A stretch of 64,000 bases of DNA, from contig SCMQ01000001.1 in assembly GCA_005503335.1 (NCBI GenBank), forward strand, positions 248,001-312,000, given 5' to 3'. The DNA comes from Comamonadaceae bacterium 2FH. Lineage in GTDB: Bacteria > Pseudomonadota > Gammaproteobacteria > Burkholderiales > Burkholderiaceae_C. The notes below the pieces were generated by a model. That model was not told the DNA's origin, searched no databases, and saw only the letters and a program-made list of their open reading frames with translations. Below are positions 8,101 through 16,301 of the stretch, one piece after another; position 1 is the stretch's first letter; each line of letters opens with the position of its first letter. Both the position numbers and the translations under genes were made by a program.

Positions 8101-9267
8101 ATGAAATTCACGCGCGCAATGCTGTTGGCCGCGACGCTCGCCGCCGGCGCGACCGTGCAGGCCCAGGAACCGGTCCGGATCGGCTTCATGGCCGAACTCT
8201 CGGGCCCGCAGGGTGTGCTGGGCCAGGAGCAGTACGACGGCTTCATGCTGGCCGTGGAGCGCAACGGCGGCAAGCTTGGTGGAGTGCCGGTGCAGGTGTT
8301 CCGCGAGGACTCGCAGCTCAAGCCGGAGGTGGCCGTGCAGCTCGCGCAGAAGCTGATCGAGAAGGAGAAGGTCTCCATCATCACGGGCATCACCTTCTCC
8401 AACATCATGATGGCCGTGCACAAGCCGATCACGGACAAGCAGGTGTTCCTGATCGGCTCCAACGCGGGCCCCGGCCCGATCGCCGGCGCCCAATGCTCCC
8501 CCTACGGTTTCGTTGTTTCGTGGCAGAACGACGTGCAGTCGGAGGTGGTCGGCAAGTACGCCGCGGACAAGGGGTTCAAGAAGGTGTTCGCTCTGGCCCC
8601 GAATTACCAGGCCGGCAAGGACTACATCGCGGGCTTCAAGCGCTACTACAAGAGCGAACTGGCCGGCGAAACCTACACGCCGCTGAACCAGCAGGACTTC
8701 TCGGCCGAGATCTCCCAGATCGCTGCCGCGAAGCCCGATGCGGTGTTCGTCTTCTATCCGGGCGGCCTGGGCATCAACTTCGTGCGCCAGTACCAGCAGG
8801 CCGGCCTCATGGGCAAGATCCCGCTGTTGTCCACCGGCACCACGGACGGCTCCACACTGCCGGCGCTACGAGAAGCTGCCCTGGGCGCGATCACCGGATC
8901 GTTCTGGGGGCCCGAGTTCGACAACCCGCAGAGCAAGCGCTTCGTCGAGGAGTTCGAGACGAAGCACAAGCGCATTCCCTCGCAGTACGCTGCCCAGGGT
9001 TACGACTCGGCGATGCTGCTGGATTCGGCCATCGCCAAGGTGCGCGGCAACGTCGGCGACAAGCCGGCCTTCACGGCGGCGATCAAGGCGGCGGATTTCA
9101 AGTCCGTGCGCGGCCCCTTCAAGTTCAACCACAACAACTTCCCCGTCATGGACATGCCGGTGCTGCAGGTCGCCAAGGACGCGCGGGGCCGGATGAGCCT
9201 CAAGACGGTGGATTTTCCCCTGCGCAATCACGAGGACGCATACCACCGGCAGTGTCCGCTGAAGTAA
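8101..9267 (+). CDS. livK: ABC transporter substrate-binding protein, branched-chain/aromatic type
   Basis: A 388-residue periplasmic type I binding protein with a Sec signal (hydrophobic LLAATLAAGA, cleavage near VQAQ/E, about residue 22). The mature start VRIGFMAELSGPQGVLG is typical of the LivK-like family that in soil betaproteobacteria often binds aromatic acids rather than leucine. AGGAGA lies at 8090-8095. It heads a complete importer (binding protein, two permeases, two ATPases) joined to ring-cleavage genes, so it most likely recruits the aromatic substrate of the P450/gentisate route. Confidence 0.93.
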   Translation: MKFTRAMLLAATLAAGATVQAQEPVRIGFMAELSGPQGVLGQEQYDGFMLAVERNGGKLGGVPVQVFREDSQLKPEVAVQLAQKLIEKEKVSIITGITFSNIMMAVHKPITDKQVFLIGSNAGPGPIAGAQCSPYGFVVSWQNDVQSEVVGKYAADKGFKKVFALAPNYQAGKDYIAGFKRYYKSELAGETYTPLNQQDFSAEISQIAAAKPDAVFVFYPGGLGINFVRQYQQAGLMGKIPLLSTGTTDGSTLPALREAALGAITGSFWGPEFDNPQSKRFVEEFETKHKRIPSQYAAQGYDSAMLLDSAIAKVRGNVGDKPAFTAAIKAADFKSVRGPFKFNHNNFPVMDMPVLQVAKDARGRMSLKTVDFPLRNHEDAYHRQCPLK

Positions 9268-9286
9268 ACGTGACGGGCTGGACACG

Positions 9287-10207
9287 ATGACTCTCGAGCT
9301 TTTCCTGACGCAGCTGCTCAACGGCGTGCAATTGGGCATGCTGCTGTTCCTGCTGTCCGCCGGTCTCACGCTGGTGTTCGGCATCATGGGCTTCCTGAAC
9401 CTCGCTCACGGCTCTTTCTACATGTTGGGCGCCTACCTGGGGGTGGCCGCCTGGCAGGCCAGCGACTCCTTCGCCGTGGCGCTCGCCGCTGGTGTGGGCG
9501 CCTCGCTCCTCTTGGGCGTGGTCATCGAGCGGCTGGTGCTGTTGCGGCTGTACGAGCGGGACCACCTGTACCAGGTGCTCGCGACGCTCGGCCTGATCCT
9601 TTTCTTCAACGAGCTGGTGCGCATCGTCTGGGGCCCGTCCTCGCTGTTCATGGCGGCGCCGCAATGGCTGGCGGGCGCCGTCGACCTGTTCGGCCTCAGC
9701 TACCCGGCCTACCGCCTTGCGATCGTTGTCGTCGGCGGGGCCGTCGCGGTGGCCACCTGGTGGCTGATGCACCATACGCGGGTGGGCATGTTGATCCGGG
9801 CTGGCGCGACCGATGCCGCAATGGTCTCTGCGCTGGGCGTCAACATTCGTCGCCTGAACACGCTGGTGTTCGGACTGGGCGCTGCGCTGGCGGGACTGGC
9901 GGGCATCATGGCCAGCCCGATCCTGTCGGTGCAGTCGGGGATGGGCGAGCCGGTCCTGATCCTCACGCTGGTCGTGATCGTCACCGGCGGCATCGGCTCC
10001 GTGCGCGGCGCCTTCCTCGGCGCCCTCATCGTGGGCATGGTCGACACCATCGGCCGCGCCTTCCTGCCGGTGCTGCTGCCTCACGTGCTCCCGGGCGCAG
10101 CGGCCAAGACTGCGGGCCCGACGATCGCTTCCATCCTCATCTACCTGTTCATGGCGGTCGTGCTGGCGATCCGCCCGCGCGGGCTGTTCCCTGTCAAGCA
10201 TGGCTGA
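9287..10207 (+). CDS. livH: ABC transporter permease, LivH type
   Basis: A 306-residue inner-membrane permease with about eight hydrophobic segments. The opening LNGVQLGMLLFLLSAGLTLVFG, the FLNLAHGSFYMLGAY motif near residue 45, and GGIGSVRGAFLGALIVG late in the protein are all characteristic of LivH. It forms the translocation pore with the LivM partner, whose gene overlaps it by 8 bp. Confidence 0.95.
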   Translation: MTLELFLTQLLNGVQLGMLLFLLSAGLTLVFGIMGFLNLAHGSFYMLGAYLGVAAWQASDSFAVALAAGVGASLLLGVVIERLVLLRLYERDHLYQVLATLGLILFFNELVRIVWGPSSLFMAAPQWLAGAVDLFGLSYPAYRLAIVVVGGAVAVATWWLMHHTRVGMLIRAGATDAAMVSALGVNIRRLNTLVFGLGAALAGLAGIMASPILSVQSGMGEPVLILTLVVIVTGGIGSVRGAFLGALIVGMVDTIGRAFLPVLLPHVLPGAAAKTAGPTIASILIYLFMAVVLAIRPRGLFPVKHG

Positions 10208-11246
10208 ATCCAGAAAATCGACTGTTGCGGCCTTCGTGGTGCTGATCGCCCTGGCTGCCGTTCCCTGGCTGGCGCAGGCGCTGGGGCAGGACTACTACGT
10301 GACCTTCCTTTCGCGCGTGCTGATCCTGGCGCTCGCGGCGATCGGCCTGAACCTGGTGCTCGGGTTCGGCGGGCTGGTCAGCATGGGCCACGCGCTGTAC
10401 CTGGGCGTTGGCGTGTACGCGGTCGGCATCCTCGCCAACAACGGCGTGACCAGCGGCTGGGTCCACCTGGCGACGGCGCTGCTGGCCGCAGCAGTTCTGG
10501 CGGTGCCGCTGGGCCTGCTCTGCCTGCGCACCAGCGGCATGGCGTTCATCATGATCACGCTCGCCTTCGGCCAGATGGCGTACTACGTGGCCGTGACCCT
10601 GCGCGACTACGGTGGCGACGACGGCATGGCGATCCCGGCACGCAGCGATTTCGGGCCGTTCTCGCTCGACGACAACGCCGTGCTGTATTGGGTGGTGTTC
10701 CTGCTGCTGCTGCTGGCTCTGTACGCCAAGCAGCGCCTGGTACGTTCACCCTTCGGCATGGTGCTGCGGGCGATCCGGATCAACCCACGGCGAATGGCCG
10801 CGCTGGGCTACCCGACGCTGCGCTACCAGCTGGCCGCATACCTGCTGTCGGCGCTGGTCTGCGCGCTCGCGGGCGTGCTGCTCGCCAATCTCGCGCGCTA
10901 CATGTCGCCTTCTTACCTGCAGTGGCAGGTTTCGGGCGAACTGGTGATGATGATCGTGCTGGGCGGCATGGGAGCGGTGATTGGGCCTCTGTACGGGGCA
11001 CTGGCGCTCCTGGTGCTGGAGGAGTTGCTGGTCTCGCTCCCGTTGCCGCTGCCGTGGGGCCTCGATGCGATCGTGGCGAAGCATCCGATGGCGGTGGTCG
11101 GCCTGTTCATCGTGGCGGTCGCGATCGGGATGAAGGGCGGGCTGCACGGGCTGCTGGCGCGCGGCCGGCCGGATCGGGCGCCGGTTGGCGCCGGCGCCGA
11201 AGCGGGCAAGCCCGGGCCGGTGCCTGCGAAGGAGCCGGCATGCTGA
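10200..11246 (+). CDS. livM: ABC transporter permease, LivM type
   Basis: A 348-residue membrane permease of the LivM family: ALAAIGLNLVLGFGGLVSMGHAL near residue 40 and the late GGMGAVIGPLYGA loop before the last helices. The C-terminus carries a Pro/Ala-rich hydrophilic tail of about 25 residues. ATG 10200 overlaps livH, and its own stop overlaps the livG start (ATGCTGA), so the genes are translationally coupled. Confidence 0.94.
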   Translation: MAESRKSTVAAFVVLIALAAVPWLAQALGQDYYVTFLSRVLILALAAIGLNLVLGFGGLVSMGHALYLGVGVYAVGILANNGVTSGWVHLATALLAAAVLAVPLGLLCLRTSGMAFIMITLAFGQMAYYVAVTLRDYGGDDGMAIPARSDFGPFSLDDNAVLYWVVFLLLLLALYAKQRLVRSPFGMVLRAIRINPRRMAALGYPTLRYQLAAYLLSALVCALAGVLLANLARYMSPSYLQWQVSGELVMMIVLGGMGAVIGPLYGALALLVLEELLVSLPLPLPWGLDAIVAKHPMAVVGLFIVAVAIGMKGGLHGLLARGRPDRAPVGAGAEAGKPGPVPAKEPAC

Positions 11247-11986
11247 CCGTCGAGAACCTGCAGAAGCGCTTCGGTGGCCTGACCGTCACCGACCGCGTGA
11301 ACCTGTCGCTGGTGCCCGGCGAGCTGCATGCGCTGATCGGGCCCAACGGCGCGGGCAAGACCACGCTGGTCAACCAGCTCGCGGGCGAGATCGCGCCCAG
11401 CGGCGGCCGGATCCTGTTCGACGGCGTCGACATCACCGCGCTGCCCACCTGGCGGCGCTCGCTGCTGGGCATCGGCCGCTCGTTCCAGATCTCATCGGTG
11501 TTCGGTGAGTTCACCGCGCTGCAGAACCTGCTGCTGGCCGTGCGGCCACGGCGCGGCCACAGCTTTCGCTTCTGGCGCGCTGCCGAGAGCGACCAGGCGC
11601 TGGTCGCCCGGGCGCGGCAGGCCTTGCGCGACGCCGGCCTTGCGGCGCGCGCCGATCAGCCGGTCGCGCGGCTCTCCCACGGAGAAATGCGCCAGCTGGA
11701 GCTCGCGATGACCCTGGCCACCGAACCGCGCCTGCTGCTGCTGGACGAGCCGATGGCCGGCATGAGTCCGAGCGACGCCGAAGCGGTGATCGGCGTACTG
11801 CGTGGGCTGAAGGGCCGCTACACGACCGTGCTGATCGAGCACGACATGGATGCGGTGTTCGCGCTGGCGGACCGCATCAGCGTGCTGTTTTATGGCCGGA
11901 TCCTGGTGACGGGCACGGTGGACGAGATACGCAGCAACCCGGTGGTGCGCGATGCCTATCTCGGGCATGACGAAAGGAACGCGTGA
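11240..11986 (+). CDS. livG: ABC transporter ATPase, LivG type
   Basis: A 248-residue ATPase with an intact Walker A (GPNGAGKTT, near residue 36), signature LSHGEMRQLELAMTLA, Walker B LLLLDEPMAG and H-loop IEHDMDAV. The start at ATG 11240 overlaps the livM stop. It energises the importer together with the downstream LivF-type subunit, and it is probably the competent half, since that partner has an altered Walker A. Confidence 0.94.
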   Translation: MLTVENLQKRFGGLTVTDRVNLSLVPGELHALIGPNGAGKTTLVNQLAGEIAPSGGRILFDGVDITALPTWRRSLLGIGRSFQISSVFGEFTALQNLLLAVRPRRGHSFRFWRAAESDQALVARARQALRDAGLAARADQPVARLSHGEMRQLELAMTLATEPRLLLLDEPMAGMSPSDAEAVIGVLRGLKGRYTTVLIEHDMDAVFALADRISVLFYGRILVTGTVDEIRSNPVVRDAYLGHDERNA

Positions 11987-12696
11987 TGTCCACTCTGCTC
12001 CAGGTGCGTGACCTCGAGGTGTTCTATGGCACAAGTCAGGCATTGTTCGGCGTGTCGCTCGAGGTTTGCGAGGGTGAGTGCGTCACGCTGATCGGGCGCA
12101 ACGGCATGGGCCGCTCGACGCTCGTCCACACCGTGATGGGCATGCTCCGGCCGCGCCGGGGCGCGATCACGCTGCGCGGCCGGCCGGTGCACGAGCTGCC
12201 CAGCTTCCGTGTGGCCCAGGCCGGCATCGGCCTGGTCCCGGAGGGCCGCCGCATCTTCCCGACCCTCACCGTACGCGAAAACCTCGTGGCCACCGCGCGG
12301 ACCAGGCCTGATGCGCGCGCGGGATGGACGCTGGAACGTGTCTACGCCATGTTCCCGCGGCTGCGCGAACGCGAGCGCAACCTGGGCGCCAACCTGTCCG
12401 GCGGAGAACAGCAGATGCTGGCGATCGGCCGGGCGCTGCTCACGAATCCCGACCTGCTGATCCTGGACGAAGCGACCGAAGGCCTGTCGCCCCTGGTGCG
12501 GCAGGAGATCTGGCGCAGCCTGGCGGCGCTCAAGGCGGAAGGGCTGTCGCTGCTTGTCGTCGACAAGGACCTGGAGGCGCTGATGCGGCTGGGCGACCGG
12601 CACATCGTGTTCGGCAAGGGTCGGGTGGCCTGGACCGGCAACTCGCAGCAACTGCGCGCAGCGCGGGAAGTGCAGGATGCGTACATCGGGGTCTGA
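11986..12696 (+). CDS. livF: ABC transporter ATPase, LivF type, with Arg in Walker A
   Basis: A 236-residue LivF-like ATPase; ATG 11986 overlaps the livG stop (TGATG). Signature LSGGEQQMLAIGRAL, Walker B LLILDEATEGLSP and a VVDKDLEAL switch region are present, the last being a usual LivF variant of the H-loop. The Walker A reads GRNGMGRST: the invariant lysine is Arg43 (CGC at 12112-12114). Such a change normally cripples ATP hydrolysis in that site, although asymmetric ABC dimers can tolerate one weak site. The rest of the protein is fully conserved. Confidence 0.92.
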   Translation: MSTLLQVRDLEVFYGTSQALFGVSLEVCEGECVTLIGRNGMGRSTLVHTVMGMLRPRRGAITLRGRPVHELPSFRVAQAGIGLVPEGRRIFPTLTVRENLVATARTRPDARAGWTLERVYAMFPRLRERERNLGANLSGGEQQMLAIGRALLTNPDLLILDEATEGLSPLVRQEIWRSLAALKAEGLSLLVVDKDLEALMRLGDRHIVFGKGRVAWTGNSQQLRAAREVQDAYIGV

Positions 12697-12840
12697 GCCG
12701 CCACGCCAGCAACAAGCTCTTAAACACTCACACGGCGGCGAGCACGGTCTTTACCGACGCCAGAAACGCTTGCGCAACGGCTTGGTCGACCCGATCTCGC
12801 GCATGAAGTGAGTAACACTCCATGATCACGGCCGGCTCGC
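12697..12840. other. Non-coding gap after the ABC operon
   Basis: About 140 bp with no recognisable gene, hairpin terminator or repeat. A short open stretch (12736-12810) has coding-like composition but no family I recognise, and may be debris. Confidence 0.4.
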
Positions 12841-12978
12841 TATCGATTGGCGCCCGCGGCCCTGGTGCGCGATGCCGCCGGCCGCAGCGCGATTTCCTAC
12901 GAGGACTTCGCCTGCGTGGTCATCGACGAACTGGAGGCGGTCCAGCACCTGCGCCAGTTGGCGGGCACAGGGCATTGA
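12841..12978 (+). pseudogene. C-terminal remnant of an NAD(P)H-binding oxidoreductase
   Basis: In frame 1 the sequence reads 45 residues ending at TGA 12976-12978. ALVRDAAGRSAISYEDFA followed by VVIDELEA...HLRQ matches the conserved C-terminal segment of YwnB/NmrA-like NAD(P)-dependent oxidoreductases (LLVDAxGxSRISYEDFAxALxDELE). There is no start codon or nucleotide-binding domain. It fits as the missing end of the remnant at 1943-2290: same family, same strand, correct order, with about 60 middle residues lost. Confidence 0.7.
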
Positions 12979-12981
12979 GCC

Positions 12982-13629
12982 TCAGGCACCTTCCCCATAG
13001 GCCGCCATGAACACCCTCACGGCCTCGCGCAGGAGGGCCCTGTCCTCGCGCGTGTCCGGCAGCTCTAGCATCAGCAGCCCACGGACGTGGCCATCGCCCA
13101 TGAACATCGACAGGAACAGGTTCGCTGCCTGCCGCGGGTGCCGCACCTTCAGCGTGCCCGCCGCATGGGCGCGACGCAGGTAGGCGGCCAGTTCCTCCAT
13201 CAGCCGCTCGGGCCCCTGACGGTAGAACGCGCGGCAAGCCTCTGGCTGCGCCCCAGCGGCGCCGTAGACCGAGCGGAACTTGCCCAGCGCCTCGTCCTCG
13301 CGCGTGAGCGCGAGGAACTGTTCGCCGATCTCCAGCAGCGCCTTTTGGGGCTGCTGCGGGTCCAGCGACTCGACCCCGGCGACGCCGCCGATGACACGTT
13401 CCGTGCGTTCCCGCACGACCGCCTCGAACAGCCCTTCCTTGGAGCCGAAGTTGCTGTACACGGTCATCTTCGAGACGCCTGCCTCGGCCGCGATGGCCTC
13501 CACGCTGGCGCGTTGCAGGCCGTGCGCATAGAAGTGGCTCTTCGCCGCCTCCAGGATGCGCCTGCAGCGCTCGGGGTCGCGCGGCCTGCCGCGTTGCGGC
13601 TTCGGTGCGGATTCGTCCTTCTGGGGCAT
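12982..13629 (-). CDS. TetR/AcrR-family repressor of the efflux operon
   Basis: A 215-residue TetR regulator; a basic linker (PQRGRPRDPERCRRIL) precedes the HTH (VEAIAAEAGVSKMTVYSNFGSKEGLF, residues ~38-63), and the C-terminal half is an AcrR-like ligand domain. I start it at ATG 13629 (MPQKDES); a GTG at 13674 is in frame but would put the promoter inside the coding region. It is divergent from the RND operon, with a perfect palindrome between them, and so is the expected local repressor that senses a pump substrate. Confidence 0.9.
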   Translation of the reverse strand: MPQKDESAPKPQRGRPRDPERCRRILEAAKSHFYAHGLQRASVEAIAAEAGVSKMTVYSNFGSKEGLFEAVVRERTERVIGGVAGVESLDPQQPQKALLEIGEQFLALTREDEALGKFRSVYGAAGAQPEACRAFYRQGPERLMEELAAYLRRAHAAGTLKVRHPRQAANLFLSMFMGDGHVRGLLMLELPDTREDRALLREAVRVFMAAYGEGA

Positions 13630-13646
13630 GGTCAACTTTAATGTAC

Positions 13647-13698
13647 TTGACAGTTCAGTATATATCATCCACACTTACTGTACTCACTAGTACAGTTT
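13647..13698. promoter_or_regulatory. Divergent efflux promoter with TetR operator
   Basis: ACTGTACT (13677-13684) and AGTACAGT (13689-13696) form a perfect 8-bp-arm palindrome with a 4-bp centre, ending 2 bp before the ATG of the efflux operon. A consensus -35 TTGACA lies at 13647-13652 on the plus strand, and a TATACT -10 for the TetR gene on the minus strand at 13657-13662. A TetR dimer bound here would block plus-strand initiation and probably its own promoter. No Shine-Dalgarno sequence precedes ATG 13699. Confidence 0.72.
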
Positions 13699-15171
13699 AT
13701 GAAGCCACTCGCCCAACTTCCCCTTCGCCGGGCCGCCCCGCCCCTGGCACTGGCGGCATTCACTCTCCTGTCGGCATGCTCGGTCGCCCCCGTGCAGGCC
13801 CCATCACCGTCCGTGCCTCTGGCGGCCGCCTTCGGTCAGGCAGGTCCGGCGACGGGCGCCCGTCACGACCTGGACAGCACCTGGTGGCCCGGCTACGCCG
13901 ATCCGACGCTGACTGCATTGATTGATGAAGCGCTGGCCGCCAACCAAGACGTCGCCATCGCGCTGCAACGCGTCATCCAGGCCCGCGCAGGCAGTGATGC
14001 CCAGAGCTCTCGGCTCTGGCCCACGGTCGGTCTGCAGGCGTCGGTCTCGCGCAGCGACAGCGGCCTGCCCGCCCCGGTCAAGCAAGGCCTGCCGGACACG
14101 CGCGCGCTGCGCGCCGGTATCGAACTGGCCTGGGAGATCGACCTGGCCGGTGGCGTGCGCGCCGCACGCGATGCGGCACGGGCCGACACCGCCGCGGCCG
14201 AGGCCGGCGTGCAAGGAGCCCGGCTGCTGGTGGCGAGCGAGGTGGCGCGCCAGTACTTCGTGCTGCGCGGCACCGAGGAACGGCTGCGCATCGTCCAGGC
14301 CCTGGCAGCAGCCCAGCGCGAGACGTCCGCCCGCGTGGCCAGCCGCCTGCGTGAAGGTGAGGCCAGTGCCTTCGACCTCGATCGTGCGCGCGCCGAGGCC
14401 GACGCGCTCGATGCGCAGGTGCCCGCTCTGCGCACGCTGGCCGGCATCTCGCAGACGCGGCTCGCCGTGCTGCTGGGCCGCAACCCGTCGTTGCGCGTGA
14501 TCGACCCCACGGTGGCGTTCGCATGGCCCGCGGCGCGGGAGATCGGCACCGGCCAGCCCAGCGAACTTCTGCGGCGCCGGCCTGACCTGATCGCCGCCGA
14601 GGCGCGCTTCGGGGCCGAGACGCTGCGCGGCAGCGAGGCGCGCGCCCAGTGGTGGCCCAAGCTCTTCCTGAGCGCCCTGCTCGGACGCCAGGACCTGCGG
14701 CTGAACGCGCTGGATCTCGCGCCGGTGCCCTTCTCGAACGTGGCGCTCGCCTTTGCAGCGCCGATCTTCAACGCGGGGCGGATCGACGCCGGCATCCGCG
14801 CCCAGTCCGCGCGTGCCGAGGAGGCGTTGCTGGCCTGGCAGAAAGCGGTGCTGGTGGCGGTCCAGGAAGTCGAAGACAGCCTCCTTGCACGCAGAGAAGA
14901 GGCCAAGCGTGGCGCCGCGCTGGCCACGGCCGTGGAACACCGCCGCCGCTCATTGCAGCGCGCCCAATCGCTGCAACGCGAAGGCCAGATCGATCTGCTG
15001 GTGCTGCTGGACGTGCAGCGCTCGGTGTTGGCCAGTGAGCTGGCCCTGTCGGACAGCCGCCTTCAGCAGGCGCTGGCCGACGTGCAACTCTACAAGGCAC
15101 TGGGCGGCGGCTTCGCGCCAGCCCGACCCGCCTCCGCCATCACTTCCCAAGCCGAGAGAACGAGCCCATGA
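13699..15171 (+). CDS. Outer-membrane efflux lipoprotein (NodT/OprM family)
   Basis: A 490-residue outer-membrane factor. The signal ends in the lipobox LLSAC, making Cys26-27 the lipidated residue; STWWPGYADPTL and two repeats of the OEP coiled-coil domain follow (SRLWPTVGLQAS... and the second LRRRPDLIAAEA...). It would form the trimeric exit duct for the RND pump encoded downstream. It is the first gene of the operon; the operator almost touches its ATG and no ribosome site is visible, so a short-leader or leaderless message is possible. Confidence 0.94.
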   Translation: MKPLAQLPLRRAAPPLALAAFTLLSACSVAPVQAPSPSVPLAAAFGQAGPATGARHDLDSTWWPGYADPTLTALIDEALAANQDVAIALQRVIQARAGSDAQSSRLWPTVGLQASVSRSDSGLPAPVKQGLPDTRALRAGIELAWEIDLAGGVRAARDAARADTAAAEAGVQGARLLVASEVARQYFVLRGTEERLRIVQALAAAQRETSARVASRLREGEASAFDLDRARAEADALDAQVPALRTLAGISQTRLAVLLGRNPSLRVIDPTVAFAWPAAREIGTGQPSELLRRRPDLIAAEARFGAETLRGSEARAQWWPKLFLSALLGRQDLRLNALDLAPVPFSNVALAFAAPIFNAGRIDAGIRAQSARAEEALLAWQKAVLVAVQEVEDSLLARREEAKRGAALATAVEHRRRSLQRAQSLQREGQIDLLVLLDVQRSVLASELALSDSRLQQALADVQLYKALGGGFAPARPASAITSQAERTSP

Positions 15172-16301
15172 ACCGCATCTCCCCTGCACTGTCCCGCGCA
15201 GCCGTTGCCACCGCCTGCGCGCTGCTGGCCGCCTGCAGCGACCCGCCCGCCCCTGTCGCGGTGACCAGGCCGGTCTTCGTGACCACCGTGACCCCCTCCG
15301 CATCGCTCCAGACACGCACGTTCACATCGATCGTCCGTGCCCGTGTCGAGACGGACCTGGGTTTCCGCACCGGCGGCAAGATCGTGGAGCGGCTGGTCGA
15401 TGTCGGCGACACCGTGAACGCCGGCCAGGCGCTCGCCCGGTTGGACCCGGCCGACTATCAGCTGGCCGCGCGTGCCGCCGCCGACCAGGTGCAGGCTGCA
15501 TCGGTCGACGCGCAGCAGGCCGCGTCTGACGAAGCGCGGTTCCGGCGGCTGCTGGCGGACGGTTCCGTCGGCGCCGCCGACCATGAGCGTCAGAAGGCGC
15601 GCGCCGACGCGGCCGCGGCCCGTCTGGACCAGGCGCGCCGCCAACTCGAGCTGGCCCGCAATCGCGAAGGCTACGCGACGCTGACGGCGCCCTATGCTGG
15701 GGTGGTCACCGGACTGCGCTTCGAGCGCGGCCAGGTGGTGGCCGAGGGCCAACCCGTGCTGTCGCTGGCGCGGGACGGCGAGCGCGAGATCGTCGCGGAC
15801 CTGCCCGAAGAATGGGTGGGCCGGGCACGGACGCTCAGCGCCACGGCCACGCCCTGGCATGACGCGAAATCGCCGCTTTCGCTGGCGCTGCGCGAAGTCT
15901 CGCCGCTGGCCAACGCGCAAGGCCGGACCTTCCGCGTGCGCTACGCCGCGGCTCCGCAGTCGCGCGCGCAGATCGCCGCCCTGCCTCTCGGCAGCACCGT
16001 GCAGTTGCACCTGTCCGCAGCAGCGGCCGGTCCGGTGGCCAGCGTCCTGCCCGTCACCGCGCTGGTGAAGGCCAGCCAGTCCGCGGGAGTGTGGATCCTG
16101 GACGCCAAGGGCTCCGGCCTGGTGTGGACCCCTGTGCAGGTTGTTGCCATCGACGACGCTTCCGTTCACGTCATCGGCCTGGCTGCTGGCAGCCGCGTCG
16201 TCACCGTCGGCGCGCAGAAGCTGGACGCCGGCATGGCCGTGCGCGCCGTCGAGCGTTCCCCCGAAACCGGTCCGGCCCTGGCCGCCAAGAGCACCTCATG
16301 A
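15168..16301 (+). CDS. RND efflux periplasmic adaptor (membrane fusion lipoprotein)
   Basis: A 377-residue membrane-fusion protein. The lipobox LLAAC is near residue 22. The first lipoyl half lies around residues 60-95 (GFRTGGKIVERLVDVGDTVNAGQALARLDP), a helical hairpin at ~100-165, the second lipoyl half at YATLTAPYAGVVTGL, and beta-barrel and membrane-proximal domains follow. ATG 15168 overlaps the stop of the outer-membrane factor by 4 bp. It links the inner-membrane pump to the duct. Confidence 0.94.
   Translation: MNRISPALSRAAVATACALLAACSDPPAPVAVTRPVFVTTVTPSASLQTRTFTSIVRARVETDLGFRTGGKIVERLVDVGDTVNAGQALARLDPADYQLAARAAADQVQAASVDAQQAASDEARFRRLLADGSVGAADHERQKARADAAAARLDQARRQLELARNREGYATLTAPYAGVVTGLRFERGQVVAEGQPVLSLARDGEREIVADLPEEWVGRARTLSATATPWHDAKSPLSLALREVSPLANAQGRTFRVRYAAAPQSRAQIAALPLGSTVQLHLSAAAAGPVASVLPVTALVKASQSAGVWILDAKGSGLVWTPVQVVAIDDASVHVIGLAAGSRVVTVGAQKLDAGMAVRAVERSPETGPALAAKSTS

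Noticed and set aside
12822-13010. Short open frame MITAGSLSIG... after the first importer
   Set aside because: It is out of frame with the recognisable oxidoreductase tail and Arg-rich.
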